The notes: generated by a model not told the origin, from the sequence alone. Positions 24,464 to 32,118 are shown, counted from the first letter of the stretch. The stretch is 41,836 nt of DNA from Halobacteriales archaeon SW_8_68_21 (GCA_003023405.1 PXST01000048.1:57561-99396); one strand, 5' to 3'. Numbers and translations: made by a program.

Positions 24464-24793
24464 ATGCCCAGCCTCAAGAAAAATGTCCTAAGATTGAGAA
24501 ATTCAATTGTAAAAAAACGTCTTAGTGAGGTCAGCTATGGTATCTTATTTGCTATCGGTGTAATTTCATTTGCGTTAACATTCAGATCGGTTGAATTCTA
24601 TGCTTCCTCTATAGTTACATTATTCCCGTTCTTGGCCAGCTTGGCCGTACTTTCCTACGGATTATCAGGTTTTGTACCAGAAAAGAACAAAAATTTGATA
24701 TTGTTGCTACGATTAGGTTTTATAGTAATAGTCTGTGTTGCGTTCGGCTTCATTGGATTATTTATTCTGTTCGCGCTAGGGAATACTCCTTAA
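24464..24793 (+). CDS. Three-helix membrane protein of the island
   Basis: The 109-residue protein has a basic N-terminus (LKKNVLRLRNSIVKKR) and three hydrophobic segments: YGILFAIGVISFALTF, SIVTLFPFLASLAVLSYGLS and LGFIVIVCVAFGFIGLFILF. This gives a small integral membrane protein with its positive N-terminus probably inside. No family is recognised. It diverges from the protease-FN3 pair. Small multi-helix proteins beside secreted toxins or proteases are often immunity or transport helpers, but this is only a context guess. Confidence 0.7.
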   Translation: MPSLKKNVLRLRNSIVKKRLSEVSYGILFAIGVISFALTFRSVEFYASSIVTLFPFLASLAVLSYGLSGFVPEKNKNLILLLRLGFIVIVCVAFGFIGLFILFALGNTP

Positions 24794-25031
24794 TTTATTT
24801 GTTTGAAAGCATATAATGTGTCTCAAAATTTGGGCTATTATTGTACAAAATATGAATGAATTGAGATGCTTCTTCCCATATAAGCAAAAATAAGAATATT
24901 AGTCGGATGCTGTTTCTTTTCAAAATAGCTTAACTAAAGTCTGTATCTGAAGGATCCTACTATGGATTGATATACAGGGTCAGCCACATGTCTATATAAT
25001 ATTATTATCATCCATAGGGCTAATTGTTCAT
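24794..25031. other. Intergenic region of the island
   Basis: About 240 AT-rich bases between the membrane-protein gene and the end of the regulator gene. I see no ORF, repeat or stable hairpin in it. Confidence 0.6.
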
Positions 25032-25832
25032 TCAGATACATCGAATAGCGGACTCAGTTATTAACTCGCTTTCATCCTGGATACTATTGTATAACATTTC
25101 TATCCAATCAACTGCTTGTGAAGAATCATTTGATAATATCCCTTTGACCGCACCGTCTGAATGGACCACAAACCCTCCCTTTGTATTTGATGGGGTCTCT
25201 ACAATCCACAGAGAGTGTGGAACAGCATTAGAAGTAGAATATATTTCAATATGGTTCGCTTGACACAATTTTTTCATTTTTTCTTTATATAATTTTGATG
25301 AGAAATTCATAACCTCTTTTCCAACACATATTTCAACTTTCATTTCCTTTTTATTGGCAATGTCGTAGAGTTTGTCTAAACCATATGTCATTGCGACTCG
25401 AGAGGTCGCACAAAAGTATGTAGCTTCCTCAAGAAGTTGAATTATAGGCCGAAGACAAGCTTCTGGTGCCTTGGGATTTGCCATATTAATACTGGCGTCG
25501 CGAAAGATATACGGAGGGATTTGTTCTGGTTGGTTAAGATAGCTAATTAGATCAGTAGCAGATGCAATGCTATCAGTTAGTATGTGAAATTCTTTAGTCT
25601 CGTCTTTGATCAGTTCTCCTTTTGATGTCAACTTATATTTCCTATCTTCAGTTTCTTGGATTAAATCATGCTTGATCAAGGTTTTCACGGACCGATCTAC
25701 AGTTGTCCTTGAGAATTTGGTATTAGTTACGATGGTCGGGATATCTTTTTGACTTTTATTTATACATTCTAGAATATCGTAGCGCTTGTGTACGAGATCT
25801 CGAAGTTGCTTACCATCATATTTTGGTTCCAT
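25032..25832 (-). CDS. Winged-helix regulator with FilR1-like domain
   Basis: The 266-residue protein has an N-terminal winged helix (KRYDILECINKSQKDIPTIV, TKFSRTTVDRSVKTLIKHDL, RKYKLTSKGELI) and a C-terminal domain containing EATYFCATSRVAMTYGLDKL, EVCVGKEV-type strands and SNAVPHSLWIVET followed by KGGFVVHSDGAVKGILSND. This is the HTH-plus-FilR1 (DUF1724) layout of archaeal regulators. The C-terminal domain probably senses a ligand. AT-rich codon use matches its island. It is the obvious candidate to control the protease and membrane-protein genes, but no shared operator was found. Confidence 0.78.
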   Translation of the reverse strand: MEPKYDGKQLRDLVHKRYDILECINKSQKDIPTIVTNTKFSRTTVDRSVKTLIKHDLIQETEDRKYKLTSKGELIKDETKEFHILTDSIASATDLISYLNQPEQIPPYIFRDASINMANPKAPEACLRPIIQLLEEATYFCATSRVAMTYGLDKLYDIANKKEMKVEICVGKEVMNFSSKLYKEKMKKLCQANHIEIYSTSNAVPHSLWIVETPSNTKGGFVVHSDGAVKGILSNDSSQAVDWIEMLYNSIQDESELITESAIRCI

Positions 25833-25956
25833 AACATCTAGTTGTCATATGTGAATAAATATCTTATGGCTAAGTATCCTATGTTTAAATTAACTCCATA
25901 TTAATAATCCGGATTGTACATCAACCGGAAATGCTTCCCTAGTAGCCTATCACACC

Positions 25957-25972
25957 GCCGTCTTCGGACGGC
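25957..25972. other. UUCG-capped perfect hairpin
   Basis: GCCGTC-TTCG-GACGGC forms a six-pair GC stem with a stable UUCG loop, a GC-rich spot in AT-rich DNA. It could be a terminator, a structured RNA end or the end hairpin of an IS200/IS605-type element; no transposase supports the last. Confidence 0.5.
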
Positions 25973-26099
25973 TATACCCAATCAACTCTAACCGATACGC
26001 AGTCTCCATCAACCAGCTGTTTCAACCCATATTATGTTCAAAGAATAAAGAATCAACAGAGTCGACAGTTTGATATCAATTTGACAAAAGGATTTAAAC

Positions 26100-26216
26100 A
26101 TGGGTCATGCTGCTCGTGGAGGATTAATTGATCAGATCGGGGGAGGGCTGTCATTTGGTTTGCTTGGTGTCGCAAATGTTCTATACTATAATCTAATCGC
26201 TGCCATCGTTTTTTAA
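26100..26216 (+). CDS. Possible 38-residue hydrophobic Gly-rich peptide
   Basis: ATG 26100 opens 38 codons: a short polar head (MGHAARGG), then IDQIGGGLSFGLLGVANVL and a hydrophobic end (YYNLIAAIVF). It has the shape of a small membrane-active peptide or single-helix membrane protein. TTTGATATC at 26069-26077 is at a leaderless distance. The ORF is short enough to be chance in AT-rich DNA, and no homologue is recognised; the continuous hydrophobic half is the only real support. Confidence 0.35.
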   Translation: MGHAARGGLIDQIGGGLSFGLLGVANVLYYNLIAAIVF

Positions 26217-26361
26217 TTTCCCTTTTTATCGTGACACCAGTCGTCTTGAAGACAGTCAATTAGTGGGTATCTCAAGTTTCACTCGTTCTCGCGTCTGAAC
26301 GGACGGCTTCAGCGGCGTCTCCAAATACAAAAATCGGCCTCGGTGAATCTGACCGTCCGCC

Positions 26362-27807
26362 TCAGTCCTGCGTTCGTCCCTGCGCTTCCGCGCCGCGAGT
26401 CGGGTCCGCCGAACTCTCCTCGTGACTGTCTTCCTCACCGTGATCGTGGTCACTGTGTTCGTCGTGGTCGTGGGCGTCGTTCGACCCCGTCTCGCCCAGC
26501 ACCTCGGCCCCCTCCCCGTCGATCATGTCCATGTTCTTCAGGTTGTCCCGCTCTTCGAAGTCCTCGACGGCCTCCATAACGTCCTCTTGTGTGATCGTCA
26601 TCCGGTCTTCCGTGAGTGCGCCGAGGACGGCCTCCCGGAGTACCATCCGGAGGTCGGAGCCGGTGAGTCCGCCGGTGCGGTCCGCGACCTCCTCGGGGTC
26701 GAAGTCGGCGATCTTCATTTCCTTCGTCACCACCCGGAGGATGTCGGCGCGCATGTCGCGGTCCGGCTTGGGGAAGTTGACGATCTCGTCGAACCGCCGC
26801 CACGCGGCCGCGTCGAGCTGGTCCGGGTGGTTCGTCGCGCCGATGAGGAGGACCTCGTCGCGGACGAGCGACACCTCGTCGATCGACTTGAGCAGGGTGT
26901 TGACCGCGCGCTTCAGCGCCGCGTGTTCGTCCGATCGACGGGTCTTCGCCACCGAGTCGAACTCGTCGATGAAGAGGATACACGGCGAGAGCCGCTTGGC
27001 GACCTCGAAGCTCTTCTCGACGTTCTTCGACGTCTCGCCGAGGTACTGGCTCGTGATCATCGAGAGCTTGACCTCGACGAACGGGAGCCCGAGTTCGTGG
27101 GCCAGCGCACGCGACACCGTCGTCTTCCCGGTCCCCGGCGGGCCGACGAACAGCAGCTTCCCGATCTCGCGGAGGCCGATCTCCGCGAGGTACTCGCGGT
27201 GTTCGATCGCCTTGACGATCTTCTGGATCTCACCCTCCTGATCGCCGGTCAACACGAGATCAGCCAGCGTCGTCTCGATCTCCTCGGGCGCGCGGACGTT
27301 GACCAGATCGAGCATCTCCGCGTCCTCGTCCTCGTCGAAGTACTCGCCGAGGAGCGCGTCGATCCAGACGCGGTCGGCCTGGATCGGCCGCACGTCGGCT
27401 CTGGCCTCCTCGCGGCTCACCGGGGCCGTCAGGTCGTCCGCGGCCTCCAGCGCGGCGACGACCGTCGGGTTCCCGGCGATCCGGTCGTCGTCCGCGCGGT
27501 CGCGGTACCACTCTACCCCCATCGCCGGCTGGGTCAGCGAGATCTCGCCGGAGAACTCCGTGCGTTGGGTGAAAAGGAGATCGGAGACGGCCTCCCACGG
27601 CCGGTCGACCCCCGTCGCGGTGCGGGTGGTCTCGTCGGTCGCCTTCAGCGGCCGCTCTACGCCGCCGGGGGCGTCGTCGGCGGCGTCGGCCGACCAGAAC
27701 ACCTGCCGGAAGCGTGGCGGCAGGTCGTTCTCGTCGAGGTCGCGATCCTGCGTGTAGAAGTGCGTCGTCAACACGAACTCGACGACGTCGAGCGCCGGGT
27801 TACTCAT
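26362..27807 (-). CDS. AAA-family ATPase with His-rich tail
   Basis: The 481-residue protein has an N-terminal domain of about 200 residues with no named family, then one AAA+ module: Walker A GPPGTGKT (residues 222-229), Walker B ILFIDEFD (about 277-284), sensor 1 GATNHPDQLD and the arginine-finger region DAAAWRRFDE. It resembles the proteasome-activating/CDC48-like AAA group but has a single ring module and no coiled coil or HbYX end. The last ~45 residues contain HDHDEHSDHDHGEEDSHEE, a metal-binding-like tail. It probably works as a hexameric remodelling ATPase; substrates are unknown. It diverges from idi. Confidence 0.82.
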   Translation of the reverse strand: MSNPALDVVEFVLTTHFYTQDRDLDENDLPPRFRQVFWSADAADDAPGGVERPLKATDETTRTATGVDRPWEAVSDLLFTQRTEFSGEISLTQPAMGVEWYRDRADDDRIAGNPTVVAALEAADDLTAPVSREEARADVRPIQADRVWIDALLGEYFDEDEDAEMLDLVNVRAPEEIETTLADLVLTGDQEGEIQKIVKAIEHREYLAEIGLREIGKLLFVGPPGTGKTTVSRALAHELGLPFVEVKLSMITSQYLGETSKNVEKSFEVAKRLSPCILFIDEFDSVAKTRRSDEHAALKRAVNTLLKSIDEVSLVRDEVLLIGATNHPDQLDAAAWRRFDEIVNFPKPDRDMRADILRVVTKEMKIADFDPEEVADRTGGLTGSDLRMVLREAVLGALTEDRMTITQEDVMEAVEDFEERDNLKNMDMIDGEGAEVLGETGSNDAHDHDEHSDHDHGEEDSHEESSADPTRGAEAQGRTQD

Positions 27808-27959
27808 CCGCGCGAAGTAGCGCCGGGACGCGGTTAAGAGCGTCGAAGCGGCGTCGGTTCGGCGGCGTGAGAGGGAGCCGCGCGCGAATCCCGTGGGTGA
27901 CCCGGCCGACCGGCCGCCGTATCGAACCCTTATTAGCCCTGGTCTGCGACGTAACGCGC

Positions 27960-28574
27960 ATGAGTTCCGAAGACGCGACCGTGCCGGGTGACCCTCCCGG
28001 CGACGGCGCAGGCGAGACCGGCGACACGAGCGACACGGACCACGAGAACGCGCTCCAGGACGTCATCGCCGTCGACCCCAACGACGTCGCGCAGGGCACG
28101 GTGAACCGGCTCGACGCGCACACGGGCGACGGGATCCGCCACCGCGCGTTCACCTGCCTCGTCTTCGACACGGAGGGACGGATCCTGCTGGCTCAGCGCG
28201 CGCCCGACAAGCGCCTGTGGGACGGCCACTGGGACGGCACGGTCGCCTCCCACCCGGTCGAGGGACAGTCGCAGGAGGCGGCCACCGAGCAGCGCCTCGA
28301 AGAGGAGCTCGGCATCTCGCCCGACCAGTACGACGACCTCCGGGTGACGGACAAGTTCGAGTACAAGCGCTACTACCCCAACGAGGGCGTCGAGTGGGAG
28401 GTGTGTGCGGTGCTGAAGGTCACCCTCGACGACACCGCCTTGGACCCCGACGAGGAGGAGATAGGCGGCATGCTGTGGGCCGACTACGACCACCTCCACG
28501 AGAACCCGGCGCTGTACCGCCAGCTTCGCCTCTGCCCGTGGTTCGAGATCGCGATGCGGCGCGACTTCGCCTGA
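27960..28574 (+). CDS. idi: Isopentenyl-diphosphate delta-isomerase, type I (Nudix)
   Basis: The 204-residue protein isomerises IPP to DMAPP for archaeal lipid and carotenoid synthesis. It shows the Nudix-type fold: RILLAQRAPDKRLWDGHWDG, the SHPVEGQSQEAATEQRLEEE block with LGI, and KRYYPNEGVEWEVCAV with the catalytic Glu pair (Glu145, Glu147). The position of the classical active-site Cys (TNSVCGHP in E. coli) is Ala96 here (GTVASHP). ATG 27960 is preferred over an upstream in-frame extension because the acidic head then starts at once. It has a disordered acidic N-terminus of about 30 residues. Confidence 0.9.
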   Translation: MSSEDATVPGDPPGDGAGETGDTSDTDHENALQDVIAVDPNDVAQGTVNRLDAHTGDGIRHRAFTCLVFDTEGRILLAQRAPDKRLWDGHWDGTVASHPVEGQSQEAATEQRLEEELGISPDQYDDLRVTDKFEYKRYYPNEGVEWEVCAVLKVTLDDTALDPDEEEIGGMLWADYDHLHENPALYRQLRLCPWFEIAMRRDFA

Positions 28575-28629
28575 ACGGCCTCCCGAACCGAAACGGCGGC
28601 TTGAAGACGCTCCCGCGCCGCGGTCCGAT

Positions 28630-29286
28630 ATGACCGTCGTCGCCCTGCTGGCGAACCCGCCCCGCGAGGGGCTCGTCGGAACCGCACTCGCCGAGTCGAC
28701 GCCGCTTTCGACCGCCGAGGCCGCCGACCTCTACGAGGCGCAGTTCCGCGACGCCGTCCTCGCGGTTGAGCGCTCCGGCGGCGAGCTCCTCGTCAACTAT
28801 CCCGACGACGAGGACCTCCCCGCCGAACACCGGACTGAGACGAGCGCGGAGGCGGAGCTGCGGACGCTCGTCGCGGACACGCTCGGCGGCACCGACGGCG
28901 TCCGTTTCGAGCGGCAGGTCGGCTCCTCGTTCGGCGCGCGCGCCGGCAACACCGTCACGCACCTGCTCCCGGAGGTCGTGATCGGTCCCTCGACGGACGG
29001 TCGGACGTACTACGCCGGCTTCACCGAACCGATCGACTTCGACGGCGCGTTCGAGGCCCCCGCGCTGCCGACCCTCGCGGAGCGCGGCCGCGACGCTGAC
29101 CGCTCCGTGGACTTCGTCGAACCGTCGCCCTCGTTGGAGACCGGCGAGGATCTGTTCGACGTGGTGCCGATCCTCCGGGCGCGGTTCGCCGCCGAGCGAG
29201 TGGTCCCCGACTACACCGCGGCGTTCGTTCACGAACACGGGCTCGACGTCGTCGAGGACGGCGAGCAGCGGTTGGTTCGGGATTGA
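28630..29286 (+). CDS. DUF2064-like GT-A fold protein
   Basis: The 218-residue protein begins TVVALLANPPREGLVGTALA, then LSTAEAADLYEAQFRDAVLA, SFGARAGNTVTHLL and VVIGPSTDGRTYYAGF. This arrangement recalls the TIGR04282/DUF2064 glycosyltransferase-like family, where an early basic loop is followed by a helix with the AAxLYxAF pattern and a D/S-containing nucleotide-sugar loop. The usual DCP motif reads STDG here, so activity is uncertain. It follows idi by 55 bases in the same direction and may share its transcript. Substrate is unknown. Confidence 0.55.
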   Translation: MTVVALLANPPREGLVGTALAESTPLSTAEAADLYEAQFRDAVLAVERSGGELLVNYPDDEDLPAEHRTETSAEAELRTLVADTLGGTDGVRFERQVGSSFGARAGNTVTHLLPEVVIGPSTDGRTYYAGFTEPIDFDGAFEAPALPTLAERGRDADRSVDFVEPSPSLETGEDLFDVVPILRARFAAERVVPDYTAAFVHEHGLDVVEDGEQRLVRD

Positions 29287-29361
29287 GTCGGACATCGGCG
29301 ATGCCGCCGGGCTCGTCGGATCCGACACCACTTAGTCGGGCGACGCCCAGCAGTTACGCGT

Positions 29362-29445
29362 GGTGGGATGGCAGAGTGGCCCATTGCGCCTGCCTTGAAA
29401 GCAGGTAGCCTCACGGCTTCCTGGGTTCGAATCCCAGTCCCACCG
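29362..29445 (+). tRNA. tRNA-Ser (UGA anticodon)
   Basis: The 84-base gene folds into a class II tRNA. The acceptor stem pairs GGTGGGA with TCCCACC, the D-arm contains GCAGAGTGGCC, the anticodon arm is CCTGC-CTTGAAA-GCAGG with anticodon TGA, and a long variable arm (TAGCCTCACGGCTT region) is followed by the T-arm CTGGG-TTCGAAT-CCCAG. The discriminator base is G, as in serine tRNAs. No intron is seen. Confidence 0.95.
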
Positions 29446-29618
29446 TGAGCGCGCGGCGCACTCCGCGCCGCGCGCGTCTCGTGCGGAGATTTGAACCCTG
29501 CCAGTCGCAGCGCCCGAGCGGTGCGAGGTGCGAACAACGCGAGCCTCGAAAGCGAGCGGCGAAGCCGCGAGCAGTGAGGGCGACCGTCTGGCTCCGGTTC
29601 GAATCCTAGTCCCACCGT
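29424..29618 (+). repeat. Direct repeat of the tRNA-Ser 3' end (attachment-site-like)
   Basis: GGTTCGAATCCCAGTCCCAC at 29424, running on to CGT at 29446, recurs at 29596-29618 with a single C-to-T change. The 23-base repeat spans the T-arm and acceptor 3' strand and lies 172 bases apart. Downstream flanks are also alike: both copies are followed by a GC hairpin (perfect 11-bp arms at 29449-29475; seven-pair arms at 29621-29646). This is the mark of either a lost integrative element or a partial tandem duplication. Confidence 0.8.
29449..29475 (+). terminator. GC hairpin after tRNA-Ser
   Basis: GCGCGCGGCGC and GCGCCGCGCGC form a perfect 11-pair stem around ACTCC. It begins four bases after the tRNA and may aid termination or 3' processing. 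No T-run follows. Confidence 0.45.
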
Positions 29619-29929
29619 AACGCGTCGGGCGCACCTCCGCGACGCGCGCCCCGTTCCGAATCCTCTCGTCGCGTGAGTCTCACAGAGATTTGGATCGGAG
29701 AGCGGCCGGGCGACAGCGGCCGATCCGGCGTGAAACCGTATCCGGTTCCTCGTCGCTCCCGCCCGTCGATCACGGACGAATTTGTGCCTCGCACTCGGCC
29801 CCCGAACCGCAACAACACCGCTACGCCGCGGGATCTCCCGATAACACTCGCGTCCGGTGTCGCATGCTACCGCGTGCCGCATTATCTTTAACAGGTCTCC
29901 GGCACATGTCTGTGATAGGTGAGACGACG
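29619..29929. other. Intergenic region before sod
   Basis: This stretch holds the hairpin after the second tRNA 3' copy and, at its end, a CTTTAAC box (29886-29892) and a GGTGAG ribosome-binding-like site before the sod ATG. No gene is supported in it. Confidence 0.6.
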
Positions 29930-30529
29930 ATGAGCTATGAACTTGATCCCCTCCCGTACGATTACGACGCGCTGGAACCGCACATCTCCGAGCAGGTGCT
30001 CGAATGGCATCACGACACCCATCATCAGGGGTACGTAAACGGCTGGAACTCCGCCGAAGAGACGCTCGAAGGGAACCGTGAGTCTCACGACTTCTCTTCG
30101 TCGGCCGGTGCCATCCGCAACGTGACCCACAACTCCTCGGGACACATCCTCCATGACCTGTTCTGGCAGAACATGTCGCCGGAGGGCGGCGACGAACCCG
30201 AGGGGGCGCTCGCGGACCGCATCGCGGAGGACTTCGGCTCGTACGAGGCCTGGAAAGGCGAGTTCGAAGCCGCCGCGGGCGACGCGAGCGGCTGGGCGCT
30301 TCTGGTGTACGACACGTTCTCGAACCAGCTTCGCAACGTCGTGGTCGACAACCACGACGAGGGCGCTGTCTGGGGCGGTCACCCGGTTCTGGCGCTCGAT
30401 GTCTGGGAACACTCCTACTACCACGACTACGGTCCGGCCCGCGGCGAGTTCGTCGACAACTTCTTCGAGGTTGTCGACTGGGACGAGCCGTCCACTCGCT
30501 ACGAGCAGGCCGTCGAGCTGTTCGAGTAA
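29930..30529 (+). CDS. sod: Superoxide dismutase, Mn/Fe type
   Basis: The 199-residue enzyme converts superoxide to oxygen and hydrogen peroxide in the cytoplasm. It has the metal ligand region LEWHHDTHHQGYV (His27), GHILHDLFWQNM (second His ligand) and LALDVWEHSYYHDY (Asp and His ligands). Haloarchaeal homologues are manganese enzymes, though metal choice is not decided by these motifs. ATG 29930 is preceded by GGTGAG about six bases upstream; an in-frame ATG at 29906 would add eight residues and lies too close to the TATA box. Length is normal. Confidence 0.95.
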   Translation: MSYELDPLPYDYDALEPHISEQVLEWHHDTHHQGYVNGWNSAEETLEGNRESHDFSSSAGAIRNVTHNSSGHILHDLFWQNMSPEGGDEPEGALADRIAEDFGSYEAWKGEFEAAAGDASGWALLVYDTFSNQLRNVVVDNHDEGAVWGGHPVLALDVWEHSYYHDYGPARGEFVDNFFEVVDWDEPSTRYEQAVELFE

Positions 30530-30889
30530 GCGCGTCTTCAGGCGCGTTACGCGCGTCGAGATCCGCATTTTTTCGCGTCGCTTGTCGAGTAGTCGTGACT
30601 CCGGAGGTAGTTAACCGACACCGGCGAAGCCACAACCTCAGTCGCTCGGCTATACGTGCCTGTTTTCGCCGCGAACAACTCCACGACCGAGATCGCCGAA
30701 GTCCCGCCCCGCACGGCCCCGCACCTCACGACTCCCTCGCGCGTGCTGTCGCCGGCGCGAAGCGCCGGCTTCCAGAGGGACCTAAGGTCCCTCACGGCTC
30801 GGCCGCAAGGCGGCCTCGCAGGCGCGCGCCACCGGGTCGGATCGATCGCTATCGGCAGCGTTTACGGCCGCGGTCGCGTATCCCCGTAC
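30530..30889. other. Intergenic region with palindrome cluster
   Basis: No gene is supported. Within 65 bases there are three perfect inverted repeats, given in the next entry. A TTTACGG box near 30860 may be the TATA box of the following gene. Confidence 0.6.
30751..30815. repeat. Three consecutive perfect palindromes
   Basis: GCCGGCGC-GAA-GCGCCGGC (30751-30769), GAGGGACCT-A-AGGTCCCTC (30775-30793) and GGCCGC-AAG-GCGGCC (30801-30815) follow one another. The stems are eight, nine and six pairs with loops of one to three bases. Such a cluster resembles a REP/BIME-like interspersed element or a structured RNA. Confidence 0.75.
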
Positions 30890-31207
30890 ATGCCCGAACC
30901 GAAGTCGGCATTCGACGCCACCTACCCGTGCGACTTCTACGAGCCGGCAGAGCTGTTTGAGCCGGATCAGCTGTACACGATCCCGGAGATCGGTCGCCTG
31001 CTTCAGGGGTTCGAACCGGACGCCGAGATCGACCCCGACACCGAGGCGGTGCTGGTCGACTGGGCGGTCCCGTGGGTGATGGTCCACGCCGCGGACATGG
31101 TTGTCGCCGAGCCACTGAGCGAGGACGGCCCGGGGTACTACGGACTCGCGCCCGAGGCGACGCCGGAGGAGACGGACGCGGAACCCGACGCCGACGAGTC
31201 CGCGTGA
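30890..31207 (+). CDS. DUF5827-like haloarchaeal protein
   Basis: The 105-residue protein starts MPEPKSAFDATYPCDFYEPA and continues QLYTIPEIGRLLQGFEPD and VDWAVPWVMVHAADMVVAEP, then an acidic tail. I recall this pattern from the haloarchaeal DUF5827 family. There is no signal or membrane helix. The frame extends upstream to 30656 through the palindromes, which is unlikely to be coding; ATG 30890 has a TATA-like box about 30 bases upstream. Its TGA overlaps the GTG start of the next gene (GTGA), so the two are translationally coupled. Confidence 0.72.
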   Translation: MPEPKSAFDATYPCDFYEPAELFEPDQLYTIPEIGRLLQGFEPDAEIDPDTEAVLVDWAVPWVMVHAADMVVAEPLSEDGPGYYGLAPEATPEETDAEPDADESA

Positions 31208-32118
31208 GCGGGGAGCCGTCCGACCCGCCCGCGTACCTCGTCGCCGGCGGCTCGCGCGTCGACGCCGGGAAGACAACCTTCTCGGTTGGACTGATCGCGT
31301 ACCACGCCGAGCGTGGCCGCGACGCGGTCGGCGTCAAACCCCGCGCGGGCAACGACTTCTGGTTCGACCACGACGACTACCGGATCGCGACCGACTCGGG
31401 CCGCCTCTACGGCAAGGACGCGCGGAAACTGGCGGCCGCGAGCACCCGAGCGCCCGCGACCGTCGACGACTCGTCGCCGTCGCCCTCGGCGGTCGCGCCG
31501 GAGTCGATCAACCCCGTCAACCGGCTCTGGCGGCCGACACCGGAGCGGACCGGGATGCTCGGCGACGCCGACCGCACCTTCCTCTGTGACCGCGTGATGA
31601 CCGACGCCGGGCCGCGGTTCGTCGTCAACGCCGCCGCCGAGGCGGCGGGGCTACTCCCCGACGCGCTCGCGGAGCGGCTCCCCCTCGCTGACGCCACGCG
31701 CGTCCGAGACGTGTCCGAGTTCAACGACGTGATGAGCAATGTACATCTCCCGGCGGTCGAACGCCTCGCCGAGCGCGTCGCGCGGACGCCCGTCCCGGTC
31801 GTCGTCGAGTCGTACGCCGATGTCGCCGGGACCCTCCATCGCGACGGCCCGGTCGCGCCCGACGCGGTCGCTGTCGTCGACCCCGGCCGCGCCCGGATCT
31901 ATGCGGGCGACAGGTACGCGAAGGCCCGCGCGGTCGCCGCCGGCAGCCCGCGCGAGGGGACCCGCGAGGAGCACGTCGACGCGGTGACGGAGATGATCGA
32001 CCCGCTCGCGAGCGTCCCGCTCCCGGCGCTGTCCGGCGAGGTCCGCGGCGACCCCGACCGCGTCGCGTCTCGGTACGAACCGGCGTACGAAGCGCTCGTC
32101 GGTGCGGTCGAAAACTGA
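31204..32118 (+). CDS. BioD-like P-loop ATPase
   Basis: The 304-residue protein has an N-terminal P-loop GGSRVDAGKTTFSVGLIAYH (Lys23), spaced like the GTDTxVGKT loop of dethiobiotin synthetase. Further blocks are VKPRAGNDFWFDHDDYRIAT and a central PVVVESYADVAGTL strand. It matches the conserved archaeal group of predicted P-loop ATPases that I know only as uncharacterised. The GTG start overlaps the stop of the DUF5827-like gene, suggesting a shared transcript. A low-complexity Ser/Pro insert lies near residue 100. Its substrate is unknown; it is not a canonical BioD. Confidence 0.7.
   Translation: MSGEPSDPPAYLVAGGSRVDAGKTTFSVGLIAYHAERGRDAVGVKPRAGNDFWFDHDDYRIATDSGRLYGKDARKLAAASTRAPATVDDSSPSPSAVAPESINPVNRLWRPTPERTGMLGDADRTFLCDRVMTDAGPRFVVNAAAEAAGLLPDALAERLPLADATRVRDVSEFNDVMSNVHLPAVERLAERVARTPVPVVVESYADVAGTLHRDGPVAPDAVAVVDPGRARIYAGDRYAKARAVAAGSPREGTREEHVDAVTEMIDPLASVPLPALSGEVRGDPDRVASRYEPAYEALVGAVEN

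Larger units (their letters stand above)
23090..26280. other. AT-rich genomic island
   Basis: Base composition falls sharply against both flanks and codons become A/T-ending. It carries four clear genes and one possible short peptide gene, with no transposase, integrase or tRNA at its edges. This is a sign of horizontal transfer into a GC-rich haloarchaeal chromosome. Confidence 0.85.
25833..26361. other. Intergenic right flank of the island
   Basis: This 529-base region holds a perfect UUCG hairpin at 25957-25972 and a possible 38-codon peptide ORF at 26100-26216. Composition returns to GC-rich at about 26280. Two minus-strand ORFs here (26053-26259 and 26256-26453) look like chance frames. 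Confidence 0.6.

Noticed and set aside
25024-25263. 79-codon plus-strand ORF opposite the FilR1-type gene.
   Set aside because: It lies wholly antisense to a well-supported gene.
23090-26280. Complete insertion sequence or provirus in the AT-rich region.
   Set aside because: No transposase, integrase, capsid or replication gene, and no terminal repeats, were found.
26053-26453. Two minus-strand ORFs of 68 and 65 codons right of the island.
   Set aside because: Composition is like random frame translation; the second overlaps the 3' end of the AAA ATPase gene.
29446-29595. Second tRNA gene between the two tRNA-Ser 3' copies.
   Set aside because: No acceptor 5' strand, D-arm or anticodon arm pairs with the second 3' copy.
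30547-30795. 82-codon minus-strand ORF in the sod downstream gap.
   Set aside because: It runs through the palindromes and has no promoter or homology pattern.
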